64,000 nt of DNA from assembly GCA_030620095.1 (NCBI GenBank), contig JAUTXW010000878.1:969688-1033687 (forward strand). Reading direction: 5' to 3'. Under the pieces are notes generated by a model that saw only the letters and a list, made by a program, of their open reading frames with translations, did not search any database and was not told the origin of the DNA. Positions within the stretch are counted from its first letter, which is position 1, and each line of letters opens with the position of its first letter. Shown here piece by piece: positions 25,101 to 33,970 of this stretch. Source of the DNA: Kuschelorhynchus macadamiae. Its lineage: Eukaryota > Arthropoda > Insecta > Coleoptera > Curculionidae. The position numbers and the translations under genes were made by a program.

Positions 25101-25511
25101 GTCAAAAAGTATACTGCACAATGTATGTTTTTAAGTCACATCTACACAATATTTATACGAATTTGATTAACAAACTAGCCTTGACAAGTCATGACGATAA
25201 AAGATATCGTCTTTCAAATACCACAAAAACTTTAGCATTAGGTCACAAAGCTATTGTCCATATCGAATCAATGATTAAAAATTTATCTATTTTACAATCT
25301 AAACAAGAACCCAAATCTAAAAGACGATGTTTAGAAGAGACTCGCAATAAAAGTGGTTTTGATACACAATTTTTATCCGGTTTTAAAATTGGGAAAGGAA
25401 GTTAAAGTTGTCAAGTTTTATAAAATTTGTTTCATTGATGATCTGTTTCACTAATTTGTGTGAATATATGAAATGTTGTAAGAAACAGTATTATTTAGTT
25501 GCTTTAGAACA

Positions 25512-25898
25512 ATGACTGCTACTTCATGAGTCGTGTTAGTCTCCCTTGTTGGCAGAATACTATATGTTCATCATATTCCTAACACAATTAGAGCCGACGT
25601 GTGCATCAATAAGAATAAAAATGAAACTGATTGTTATAAGCAAATGAGAATGATTTACATAGATGGAAACTGGAAAAATTTGTTTACTTATAATATTTCA
25701 GAAAATGATTTAAGTGTTAATAATTATATGAAGATTAAATATTTCTTTGATAAAAAGCCTGTCATTTATTCAGACTGGATAGAATTTGTTCATAAAAAAC
25801 ATAATTGTAATTATGTATATTTTTATATAATATTATTGTTTCTGACTTTAATATCAATTATTTCATCTTACGTTGCTTTTGTAATGTATTTGAATTAA
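25512..25898 (+). pseudogene. Small membrane protein, start region disturbed
   Basis: A 121-codon open stretch from 25533 ends at 25898. The in-frame ATG at 25512 is separated from it by a TGA at 25527-25529, and another ATG at 25526 is out of frame, so the N-terminus is damaged or uses an unseen splice. The C-terminus has one strongly hydrophobic segment of about 25 residues (FYIILLFLTLISIISSYVAFV), a membrane anchor. The rest is a small ectodomain-like region with two cysteines and a DGNWKNLFTYN motif. It sits between the polymerase and the next TATA-driven gene. Polintons often carry a transmembrane protein; I cannot assign it to a named one. Confidence 0.55.
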
Positions 25899-25990
25899 AA
25901 GTTTTAGTATTTGATATTTCGTAGATTAGTAATCTGCCTCGCAACGTTAAGTAATCTGCCTCCTCCATTTAAGTGGAGGGGACAGTAGAC

Positions 25991-25997
25991 TATAAAA
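25991..25997 (+). promoter_or_regulatory. TATA box for the gene at 26047
   Basis: TATAAAA begins 56 nt before the ATG at 26047, a spacing like that upstream of other genes of this element. Confidence 0.5.
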
Positions 25998-26046
25998 ATG
26001 TCCGCAAATCATTATTTAGTTAGTTTCTATATTCTACGGTCTCATA

Positions 26047-26688
26047 ATGTTCAGCCCTCAGAGAGTAACGTCCAATGTGTTTAAAACATCTATACATTCT
26101 ATCGAAAAACAAACAATAGTAAATTCTAAACAGTACCCTTTAAATAAATCCAAATCAAAGTTTGTGAATATTGGTTTGTGTTTAGAAAGTGATTTTACGC
26201 CATGTGTTGAGTTTGGTGGAAACAAGAACCAATCTGTGGTTCTAAGTAAGGATGATTGGAAAGACCTACTAAAATATCAAGGTGTTATAACAAATTACTT
26301 TTTCTCATCAAACGCTTTTCAAGAAACTATATTTTTGAAAAATATGTCCATTCTTTTTGAGAAATTTGGTGAAATGCCAATAGTGAGGATTACAAATCAT
26401 GATGATTACGTCTGTTTTGGAAATGAAACTGTGTGCAGATTATGGTAACAAATACCTTTGATCGAATACAGATTAAATATTTTACAAAAACAGCAATTTA
26501 ACAGTTACTTCGACAGTCTGTTTTCCGAAACCAATTGTCTTCAAAAAGTATATGATACTCTGTCGCCAAGTGAAAACCCCAATAGTGAGAATGTTTATAC
26601 TATGCTGGAATTATTACTAATGCATCCAATCCAGCTCGAACAAAAATTAAGAGAAAGAAAATATTATGAAGAAATCAGTAAGTTTTGA
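26047..26688 (+). pseudogene. Polinton accessory protein, single in-frame stop
   Basis: The frame opens at ATG 26047, meets a TAA at 26446-26448 after 133 codons, and continues open in the same frame to a stop at 26686-26688. One nonsense mutation therefore splits a protein of about 213 residues. The N-terminal part looks beta-rich with a GLCLESDFTPCVEFGG segment and a YVCFGN..VCRLW segment at the stop. The C-terminal part is helical and charged. I do not recognise the family. It overlaps the next small ORF by 23 nt, suggesting one transcript for both. Confidence 0.6.
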
Positions 26689-26845
26689 TGAAACTAAAAA
26701 TAAACTTCATACGATGCATGCATGGATGTTTGCATATAGAAAATCCCGTATGTCGCCTCAAGAGTTTGTAGATCAACAACATTTTAAAAGACGAATTGAA
26801 TTATGTGAAATTATTTTAAAACCTGTTTTAAATAATGTTAAATAG
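26666..26845 (+). CDS. Small basic protein, 59 residues, intact
   Basis: ATG at 26666 lies inside the end of the preceding gene (23-nt overlap, different frame); stop TAG at 26843-26845. The product (starts MKKSVSFDETKN, contains HAWMFAYRKSRMSPQEF) is helical and mildly basic. Position and overlap argue that it is a genuine gene and not a chance ORF. Function unknown. Confidence 0.55.
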   Translation: MKKSVSFDETKNKLHTMHAWMFAYRKSRMSPQEFVDQQHFKRRIELCEIILKPVLNNVK

Positions 26846-26853
26846 GATTATAA

Positions 26854-26890
26854 AATAAAGCAATATTAATATAAAAAAATGTGTTTTATT
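26854..26890. terminator. Back-to-back poly(A) signals between convergent genes
   Basis: AATAAA at 26854-26859 on the plus strand and its complement TTTATT at 26885-26890 serve the rightward block ending at 26845 and the leftward integrase ending at 26901. Confidence 0.6.
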
Positions 26891-26900
26891 GATGAATATT

Positions 26901-27683
26901 TTACAAAATATCCTTTTTTAATATCCATGAGTTATGTGTTTTGTCTAATCCCAACCATTTAACTAACACCTTATTTCCTTTTCTTCTTATTACTTTTTCC
27001 ATTAAGTATATGTCTGAAAGTCTGACTTTTTGTAATTCTTTTCCGTAAAAGCCTCCTTGAATTTCTGCTTTTTTTTATCTTCAAGTAAATAGGTTGCAGG
27101 ATTTGTAAGTTGTAACTTTTTTATTCTAAAAATTTCATTTGACCAGCTGGGTGTGTATCCTTTAGAAAAAAATTCTCTGTTTGCTTATACGAACAAAGTC
27201 ACCAACTTTAAATTTTTTTAAATCCGGATCAACTGTTTTCATATGAGTAAATGATGATTTCAATGTATTTTTTTCATTTCCCTTATTAACAGCATTAGGT
27301 TTTTTACCAATTGTAGAGTGTACTGTATTATTGTACACACTAACAATATCAGGCAATATATCTAACCATTTATAATTTCCTTGAAGACTAAACTTTTTCC
27401 ACATTTTATTCTTTAATGTTCGGTTCACTCGCTCAACGATACTTGCTTTCAAATTAGAAAAAGTACTATAGTGATTGATTTTAAACTGTTCCATTAGCTG
27501 AAAATCTTTGGAATAAAATTCTTTTCTTTTATCTGTTTGTATATTTTTTGGAAACGCCTTGCAGGTGTTTAGGGGCTTCTTTTAAGTCTTTGAGAATTTT
27601 TTTCATTGCTGCAGCCACCTCTTTACCAGTTTTTGTTTTAATAGGTAGTGCCCAAACGAATTTAGACAAAGTATTGATTACCA

Positions 27684-27738
<55 letters not shown>

Positions 27739-27891
27739 ATATCCTCTATTAAATTTTGAGTAAGGTTGCATTTCAACTAAATCTGCTTGAAACAAATCAT
27801 TAAGCCCTTTTACGATTACTCGTCTTCTTTTAAAATTTCTTCTAGCGGGTCTATGTAATTCATTAACGACATCCTCCTTAATTTTATTCAT
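26901..27891 (-). pseudogene. Polinton integrase with C-terminal chromodomain, interrupted by a TA microsatellite and frameshifts
   Basis: Retrovirus-like DDE integrase that inserts the element. Start MNKIKEDVV at 27891 overlaps the end of the upstream gene by 8 nt. Catalytic residues: Asp in QADLVEM (27781-27783), Asp in QTDKRKEF (27531-27533) and Glu in SIVERVNRT (27432-27434). The C-terminal part contains a chromodomain-like KVIRRKGNKVLVKWLGLDKTHNSWI segment near 26930-27000. Breaks: an in-frame (TA)n expansion (about 27690-27737) inserts a Tyr-Ile run after GYR in the catalytic core; a frameshift near 27540 separates the first and second Asp; further shifts follow 27165 and about 27010. 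All three acidic residues remain. Confidence 0.9.
27690..27737. repeat. (TA)n microsatellite inside the integrase coding sequence
   Basis: About 24 TA units. The dinucleotide encodes alternating Tyr-Ile, so the expansion stays in frame between GYR and LVVIN of the integrase. Confidence 0.9.
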
Positions 27892-28266
27892 TTTCAGTCT
27901 TACACTTTAAAACCAATCCTGCGTATAACACTCCAGGTGATGCAGAATATTTAAGAGATCTTACAACAGAAATATTATGACCATTACCGAGCTTATGACC
28001 TAATAGTTCAACCAAACTAAATATATTGTTATTTATGTTAAAATCTATGTCTTTACTAAAGTGAACTTTTATCACTTCTGCTTCTGGAAATGGAAACGTA
28101 AAGTAGTTTCATCGCCGCTAATAGTAAAACAACGTCTTGTTTCACCATTCGGTAGATTAGTTGATTTGGTCGAATGTCCAAGAAACATGGGAAGGAAGCA
28201 AAAGTAATATAAGTCTTCATTGGCATTTAGGATATGACTTCCAAATTTATTTACCGACATACTCAA
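27884..28266 (-). pseudogene. Polinton protein beginning MSVNKFGSH (frameshifted)
   Basis: Two adjoining leftward frames (28266-28072 and 28075-27884) form one protein of about 125 residues joined by a frameshift near 28080, after FHFQKQ. The N-terminal motif SVNKFGSHIL and the C-terminal GVLYAGLVLKC look beta-rich. I have seen similar N-termini among Polinton proteins of unknown role but cannot name it. It lies just upstream of the integrase, overlapping its ATG by 8 nt, and shares a leftward transcript block with the integrase, the next conserved protein and the ATPase. Confidence 0.55.
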
Positions 28267-28309
28267 TATATAATATGCAACTGTTGCTTTTTACTTCAAA
28301 AACTTTTAT

Positions 28310-29436
28310 TTATAGAATTACTTTGGCTTCTCGTAGTTCTTCAATAATTGAGATTATTTCATTTTTATGTCCAGTATGCCCGGCAACCCGAGAAGCCATT
28401 AAAAGTCTAAGTCTCTCAACAAGTTCGTTGATGTTGTCCCAATATACATAGTCCGTATCTGTTTTGTTAAGTTTCAATATCCCTATTCCCAGTTTCTGCC
28501 TTGTTTGCCTATATGGAGCCTTAGGTCTACTAAATGCTTCTATGAGATTTTTTGCAGGTGTTTTAATATTTTTTGTTTTCGTTACCCCTTTGGTTTGTAA
28601 GTACGGTCCTATAATAGTTACATATTTGACTAAACCGTTACCTGGAACTTGCTCATTACGGTCGTGATTTCTGGGATATGCATTGGTTCTTGATAGAATG
28701 TCCATATACTGATCTAAGTCTTCTTTCTTGTAACCAATAGGTTCTTTTTTAAAAAGTAGTTCATATAACCCTGGAGTGCCTTTGTAGGTTACACCCTCAA
28801 CTTTTATATTTTTATTAATAATTTCAACTGGTTTCATTGTTGTCCCTAAAAGAAATTTGTTTGTTTCCAAATCATGAACAATACCATAATTGTGATCAAA
28901 TATATGTCTTGTATCCCTAACTCCTTCATCGATATATTTTTTTTGGCAATTCATCAAAATCTTCCAACCAATCTTTATATCCCGGAGTGTCAACGTATTG
29001 TTGAATTGTTTGTCTAGTTTGCTCTAAAATATCAGAGATATTTAAATTCTCTACAGTACTATCACCCGATGGGGGTGTAGTTTCAGCTACTGTGCTTGTT
29101 TCTTGAATGGTAGGGAAATTACTAGTCGATGCAATACTCCTATCAAAAAATGATGGTAACTCGGTGGGTAAAACGGGAGTTTTCCGGTTTTTCTCTTAGC
29201 TGTCCTTGTTGGAGTAGAAGTACTATAAAATTCCTTAAAAGTATGAGGTTCTTCTTTTATGTCAGTTGGTTCCGTTTTTGCAATATTTGAAATTAATTGG
29301 TGTAGTGGTTGTGTTATCGGTTGATATGTTTTTCTAATTGGCTTTGAGTCGTTGAGGCTTCTGACTTTAATGCTTGATATTTTTGTTTTACTGCTCTTCT
29401 TGATTTAACTAACTATCTTGCTAGTCGTTTATCCAT
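28310..29436 (-). pseudogene. Conserved Polinton protein with NELVERLRLLMASRVAGH C-terminus (frameshifted)
   Basis: Start ATG at 29436 (MDKRLA); stop at 28310. About 375 residues. The N-terminal third is low-complexity, Ser/Thr/Pro- and Lys-rich. The C-terminal two-thirds contain LPKKYIDEG..D..YG, a GTPGLYELLFKK.P motif, and the C-terminal block DYVYWDNINELVERLRLLMAS..GHTGH..EIISIIEELREA, which I recognise as a widespread Polinton-associated protein of unknown function in animals. Two frameshifts are visible, near 29180 and at a T-run near 28938-28945. A virion-core or packaging role is possible given its place next to the ATPase, but that is inference. Confidence 0.75.
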
Positions 29437-29438
29437 GT

Positions 29439-30128
29439 TTATAAGTGTATGAATGAATCGAACCTGCTTCTATATCTGCCAGAATTCAAGGGACAGTCCT
29501 TATCGATTACAACGAAACCGTAGTCTTCTTTCCAACAGTGTTCACAGAGAGCTTTAAATTTCTCAAATGTCATATCCATCATGCAATGGTCATTATATAT
29601 GTGTTTTAAACTAGTTAGGTCCTGTTTAAATAAAATTAAGAGATTTGCATTTTCACGTATAAGTCTCTTGAGAATTGATGAATAACCTTGAAAAATGAAA
29701 AAGCAATCCGTATTTTTATGTCTCCCAAATGTAAAATAGTCCCTTATAACAGTTTGATTCTGACATGGAATGTCATCAAATATAATAACTGAATTTGGTT
29801 TAATATCGTGAGGGGATATAATATTTTCATCATTGTCATATTCAAAATAACCAATCTCTTTAATAGGTTTTAGCAAATTTCTTAAATACTCATACTTGGG
29901 TTGATGTAACGATTTTGAGTATAAATAAATATTTTCGAATCTTATTGCGTTTGGATGTTCAAGTAATGTGAGAATGGAGTTCGTTTTGCCAACCCCTCAT
30001 GCTCCTACAACAAGACATCTCTTTGATTCTCCACCAAAGAGATCACCATGTTTTCTAAATGGTTTGTTTAAGATTTTTTCATCATGGTTTTTAATAGGTA
30101 AAGAAAAAGCTTGTTTTTCAATCCACAT
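29439..30128 (-). pseudogene. Packaging ATPase (FtsK/HerA superfamily), single stop in the P-loop
   Basis: Genome-packaging ATPase of the virion module. The likely start is MWIEKQAF at 30128, giving 229 residues, the usual size; a methionine 19 codons further upstream is also in frame. The Walker A loop reads GA-stop-GVGKTN: the codon at 29999-29997 is TGA where a serine codon is expected, so one substitution kills it. The Walker B strand SVIIFDDIP is near 29778-29752. The frame is otherwise open throughout, so this is the only visible lesion. Downstream gene starts within 3 nt of its stop. Confidence 0.9.
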
Positions 30129-30211
30129 CGTCAACAATAACTGACATAACATTCTAAATAATATGTATTTATAAAAAAAAAACAATCAAGTGAATTTGCT
30201 GCCCGTTTTAC

Positions 30212-30219
30212 TATTTATA
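30212..30219 (+). promoter_or_regulatory. TATA-like box for the virion block
   Basis: tatttata starts 51 nt before the ATG at 30263. The 134-nt gap between the leftward ATPase start (30128) and this ATG must contain a divergent promoter. Confidence 0.45.
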
Positions 30220-30262
30220 GAAGACGAGAAGCTCTATCGACTCGGTTTACAAAAACTATAAA

Positions 30263-30933
30263 ATGATCATACACAACCCTTACTCGATTACATCTAATAA
30301 GAAAAGCAAGAAGAAAGGTACGGGTTTAGTAAATAAACTTATTAATAGTCTACCTGTTGAACTACACATTCCTGGTTATAACTATTGCGGTACTGGGAAC
30401 AAAGTTGGAAAAAAGATTAAGTAGGGGGGATAGTGGCATAAATCCTTTAGACGATGCTTGTAAAGATCATGACATAGCGTACTCGCAAACTAACGATTTA
30501 TCAAACAGACACGAAGCAGATAAGATTCTAGCAGATAAGGCTTGGCAAAGAGTAAAGGCTAAGGATTCATCGCTGGGTGAAAAAACTGCAGCTTTGATGG
30601 TTACAGGTATTATGAAAGGAAAAAAAAGTTTGGTATGGGTGTTAAGACATCCAAACGAAAACTCAGGATTTTTACCTCTTTTACTTCCAATTTTGGGTGC
30701 CCTCGGTGCATTGGGGGTGGGCAGCCGGAATTGCTAAAGCTGTTAATGATGTAAAAGCATCAAACCAATTGCTTGAAGAAACTCAACTTCATAACAAAGC
30801 TATGGAAAACGTTGCAGCCGGAAAAGGTCTATTTGTAAAGCCATATAGAAAAGGAAAAGGATTATTCATTAAGCCCTATAAAGGGGGCTCTGTAAAAAAA
30901 CATAAAAAAAAAGCTCAAATAAATTTTCCGTAA
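30263..30933 (+). pseudogene. Parvovirus-type phospholipase A2 domain protein (frameshifted)
   Basis: Start ATG 30263, basic N-terminus (NKKSKKKG). A PLA2 domain of the parvovirus VP1 type follows: calcium loop region ..HIPGYNYCG.G (about 30368-30398), then DDACKDHDIAYS with catalytic His-Asp at 30468-30473, then RHEADKILADKAW. After it come a hydrophobic Leu/Gly-rich stretch (FLPLLLPILGALGALG) and a basic tail with GKGLFVKPYRKGKGLFIKPYKGG. Such an enzyme would act on endosomal membranes during entry; a virion location is inferred from neighbours. Frameshifts are visible near 30398 (before TKLEKRL) and near 30718; the A-run near 30618-30626 is a third candidate. Catalytic residues are intact. 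Confidence 0.85.
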
Positions 30934-30957
30934 AGAGCTTTAACCAACATTGATATA

Positions 30958-31260
30958 ATGAAATATGCAAACATTTTAGAGATACCTAACTTTAGAGGTG
31001 TTTTTATGCGTGATAATCTCCCGCGAAACAGGACAGTGAAAAAAATGATGGTTTTCATTGGGTAGCTTACATAAAAAAGCAAAAAGATGTCGTGTATTTT
31101 GATAGTTATGGTAATCTCAAACCACCTCTTGAGTTGATCCAATATTTTAATACAAGTAAGGGTGTAAATATATATTACATCTATGAGGTCAAACAAAAAT
31201 TTAATAACTATAATTGTGGACAGCTAGCTTCTTAGTTTTCTATATAAGCACATGAAATAA
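30958..31260 (+). pseudogene. Adenovirus-like cysteine protease, shortened
   Basis: Capsid maturation protease of the Ulp1/adenain type. Start ATG 30958 (MKYANILEIPNFRGVFMRDNLP). The His (31056-31058, FHWVAYIKK), Asp (31101-31103, YFDSYGNLKPP) and Cys (31215-31217, NCGQL) of the catalytic set lie in one uninterrupted frame. Between the N-terminal block and the His block, near 31030-31050, sequence is missing and the frame changes, so the region normally between them is deleted. A second shift near 31228 leads into a C-terminal FLYKHMK ending at 31260. Total about 100 residues, shorter than usual. Follows the PLA2 gene by 24 nt. Confidence 0.88.
31241..31248 (+). promoter_or_regulatory. TATA box for the penton gene
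   Basis: tatataag starts 51 nt before the ATG at 31292, inside the end of the protease gene. Confidence 0.5.
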
Positions 31261-31291
31261 ATTATTACGGCATTTCTTAAAAATTAACAGA

Positions 31292-31984
31292 ATGTCTACA
31301 ACATTTACGCTTACAGGGAATTCTTCTATTTTATCATCTGATTTTAATCCTCCCATCTATTTGGATGACGAAAAACAATATTTATTAGGTTTAGCTGATT
31401 TTGAGTCATTTATGAGTATCCCTAATATAGAGGATGGAAACAATAAAATTTACGTAGATGGTAAAGTGATTGTTATTCCGAATGGAACTTATGACATAAA
31501 AGACTTAAGTACATTGATAAATAACAAGCTGCATGAAATTTTTATTATAGAACCCTCTTTGTTTAGATTAACGACAAATCTCAATACCCTAAAATGCAGT
31601 AAAGAAATTTACTTCACAAAAGATGATTCAATAGGAAACCTTTTAGGTTTTAATAAACGGAAAATTAAGCCTCATGAATGGAGTGAATCTGACAATGTTG
31701 TAAATATTTCCAAGGTTAATGCTATTTGTATTGATTGTAACATTTGTGTAGGTTCATTTAACAATGGCAAACCAGTTCACATAATTCGCTAATTTTTTCC
31801 AACGGTACCACCAAGGTATAAAATAGTGGAATCACCATTACCTATATTATACTTTCCAATTAGCGTTCGAACAATCAACAACATTGCTGTAAAAATAATT
31901 GATCAAGACGGTCACCTTATAAATCTCAGAAACGAAACTATTACCGTAAGATTACATTTAAGAACTAACCACAATGGTTATTAG
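31292..31984 (+). pseudogene. Minor capsid (penton) protein, single in-frame stop
   Basis: Single jelly-roll vertex protein of the virion. Frame of 230 codons plus stop from ATG 31292 to 31984, broken only by TAA at 31790-31792, where an acidic codon is expected before FFPTVPP. Typical features are the start MSTTFTLTGNSSILSSDFNPPIYLD, ..QYLLGLADFESF, a PNGTYDIKDLSTLIN helix, a GFN motif, and the C-terminal PRYKIVESP and RNETITVRLHLR blocks. The 3' end overlaps the next ORF by 11 nt. One nucleotide substitution would account for the whole defect. Confidence 0.85.
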
Positions 31985-32165
31985 ATATAATAGACCATTT
32001 GTATCTAAATTTCAACCTATTACCGTAAGTAAATCTTATAAAAAAGAAAAACCTAACCACAAAGTTAGTAGTTCCAAAAACATCAAACGGTTAACAACAA
32101 AAAACCAACAGTTTCTGAAATCGTTGGTTTTTAAAATTTTAAATAATGGATATTTTAAACGTTAA
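31974..32165 (+). CDS. Small basic protein between penton and major capsid, intact
   Basis: 63 residues, starting at ATG 31974 inside the penton gene (11-nt overlap) and ending inside the major capsid gene (20-nt overlap). It is lysine/arginine-rich (KSYKKEKPNHKV, NIKRLTTKNQQFLKSLVFKIL), fitting a DNA-binding core or capsid cement peptide. I recall a similar small ORF at this place in other animal Polintons. It has no lesions. Confidence 0.7.
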   Translation: MVIRYNRPFVSKFQPITVSKSYKKEKPNHKVSSSKNIKRLTTKNQQFLKSLVFKILNNGYFKR

Positions 32166-33352
32166 TGAAAGTCTATATGTTGACAACTCTGTAATTGGCT
32201 CCGAATTACATACCTATCAACCATTTTCTTCAAAATTTGATTATAATGATGAAATACGTATTCCAATCCAAGAATTAGACACATACACATTACCTTCAGA
32301 AAATATTCTATATATAGAAGGAAATCTCGCTAATCAAGAAGGAAAATATACAAAAAAATTAAGATTTGTCAACAATGGGATTACGTTTTTGTTTCGGGAA
32401 ATACGTTATGAATTAAATGGAGTAACTGTAGACTCTGTAAGAAATGTTGGTTTAACATCAACACTCAAAGGATATTTATCTTTCAATAACAATGAAAGCA
32501 TAAAGCTTCACAATGCTGGGTGGTTTCTCAACAGAAATGAAGCAGACAGAATTTTGGTAGATGATAAAGGTAAATTTAATGTATCGATACCCCTAAAGAT
32601 GCTACTTGGATTCTTCGAGGATTATAACAAAATTATTTTAAATATGAAGCAAGAATTAGTACTCATCAGAGCAAGTAATGATTTAGATGCTGTGCTCTTT
32701 ATAGATGACACGGAATCCAAAACATTAGAATTTCCTACTCCAAAAGTCACGATTGAAAAATTGTAGTGCCACATATCGAGGTAGATATTCCTCAACAACT
32801 TGCCTTAACGAAAATATTAGAAACAAACAAGGAAATATTGTTAGGATTTCGAAGCTGGGAATGTGTTGAATATTCCGAATTACCTGAAGCAACGCGTCAT
32901 ACATGGCCGGTAAAGACAACTAGTAAATTGGAGACGCCCCGTCATGCTGTTATTGCCTTCCAAGTAGATCGAAAACGAAAATTAAAAAAGGACATTAGTC
33001 AATTTAATAACGTTGACCTAACAAACATAAGAATTTTTTTAAATTTAAAAATTTAAATTTTAAAGACAACAAATTTTCTGCTCTATATGAAATGTTTGCC
33101 AATTTTAGAAATTCTTACTATGGATTGACAAGTTTACCAATTTTTGCGCCTGAAAAATTTAAGACAACTTCCATTATTTCACACATTGATTACTCTCGTC
33201 AGAAGGAATCGCTTCAAAGTGGTTCTGTAGTTATAAGAGTTGAATTTGAAACAAATGAAAATATTCAAAAAAATACCTCTGTTTATTGTCTCATCCTCCA
33301 CGATAAAATATTTAGCTATAATCCTCTAACAAAAATAGTTAAACAACTTTAA
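32146..33352 (+). pseudogene. Major capsid protein (double jelly-roll), two disruptions
   Basis: Main shell protein of the Polinton virion. Start ATG 32146. First frame is open for 206 codons (contains LRFVNNGITFLFREIRYELNG, GYLSFNNNES, IPLKMLLGFFEDYNKIILNMKQEL). It ends at TAG 32764-32766 with a frame change; the second frame (PHIEVDIPQQLALTKILE .. WPVKTTSK) runs from 32766 to about 33030. After an A/T-rich slip region near 33035-33060 a third frame carries the C-terminus (FANFRNSYYG..LPIF, YCLILHDKI..YNPLTKIV) to 33352. About 400 residues in total, somewhat short for the family. Probably translated from the same late transcript as penton. Confidence 0.88.
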
Positions 33353-33370
33353 TACGCATGCGTCAGTTTT

Positions 33371-33380
33371 AATATTTATA
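33371..33380 (+). promoter_or_regulatory. TATA-like box before the coiled-coil ORF
   Basis: aatatttata ends 27 nt before the ATG at 33408, just after the capsid stop. Confidence 0.4.
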
Positions 33381-33407
33381 GCATGACACAAAGAAATTTC
33401 TTTCATT

Positions 33408-33527
33408 ATGGATTATATGCACCGGTTAATCATTTTTCAACACAAATTACAAGAGTTAAAGAAACAGATAGAAGAATACCAATTAAAATTTGAAATGGTA
33501 AAAAAATTTCACTATTTAAAGATATGA
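33408..33527 (+). CDS. 39-residue helical protein, coupled to the next gene
   Basis: ATG 33408, stop TGA 33525-33527, overlapping the next ATG (33524) as ATGA. The product (MDYMHRLIIFQHKLQELKKQ...) is a single amphipathic helix with a heptad-like spacing of Leu/Ile, a probable coiled coil. Its length is near the noise level for AT-rich DNA. The TATA box before it and the ATGA junction are the reasons to call it a gene. Confidence 0.5.
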   Translation: MDYMHRLIIFQHKLQELKKQIEEYQLKFEMVKKFHYLKI

Positions 33528-33970
33528 AAGTAATTGTAGATATACAAGGATTTAAAGTGGAGAACAATAAGTTAATTGTTAAAGAATTGGCAGCATACGA
33601 TGGGTTTAAAATCAGCCACCACATATTTAAAGCGCCCTTTCCTATGAATTATTTACCATCAAAACTATACAGCAACGCTATTTAACTAATGAACAATCAT
33701 CATTGTATCGATTGGGATGAAGGATTTACTCCTTATCATAGATGTCGAGATGTTATCAGAAATTTAACCGAAAAAGTCGACTTTATCTATGTTAAGGGTG
33801 AAGAAAAGGCGGAGTTTGTCAGAAAATATTCTCAAAACCCAGTTATTGAATTTGATGAACAGCCAGCTTTACAGAAATTGGAACCATGCTGCTTTTATCA
33901 TCAGAAAAATCCATGTTTTTGTGCATTAGCAAATGTTTTTCATTTGTATAACTATTTTTTTATGAAATAA
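33524..33970 (+). pseudogene. Polinton accessory protein, right copy of the paralogous pair (one stop)
   Basis: The frame from ATG 33524 is broken only by TAA at 33683-33685; otherwise open to 33970 (about 148 residues). Features: VIVDIQGFK at the start, KELAAYDG, HHIFKAPF, DWDEGFTPY, FIYVKGEEKAEFV, and CCFYHQKNPCFCALANV at the end. It is homologous to the protein at 18099-18588 and has the same direction. The conserved acidic, YVKG and Cys/His-containing blocks may form an active or metal site, but I cannot name the fold. A poly(A) signal overlaps the stop codon. Confidence 0.7.

Larger units (their letters stand above)
21225..25405 (+). pseudogene. Protein-primed family B DNA polymerase of the Polinton, with two introns and several disruptions
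   Basis: Replicates the linear element from protein-primed termini. Exon 1 is 21225-21348, exon 2 is 21573-22040 and exon 3 starts at 22156; both introns are phase 1 with gtaagt donors, and the spliced frame is continuous. The N-terminus has zinc-finger-like modules (CTLC..H..C in exon 1, YCEDC..H..H in exon 2, CEGC..H..C near 22662-22725). A DDFCFAYAV..VYG block follows, then ExoI DFE (codons 22858-22866), ExoII near KNYDSH (about 23288-23304), ExoIII YSDIYLKSD, motif A D..NLYG near 24050, motif B NNS.FGKTMEN near 24486-24518, and motif C YTDTDS (24784-24801). Breaks: frameshifts near 22570, 22920, 22996, 23178 and 23520, and stops at about 23336-23338, 24360-24362 and 24551-24553. Catalytic motifs are all present. 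The copy is dead unless some indels are assembly errors. Confidence 0.92.
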
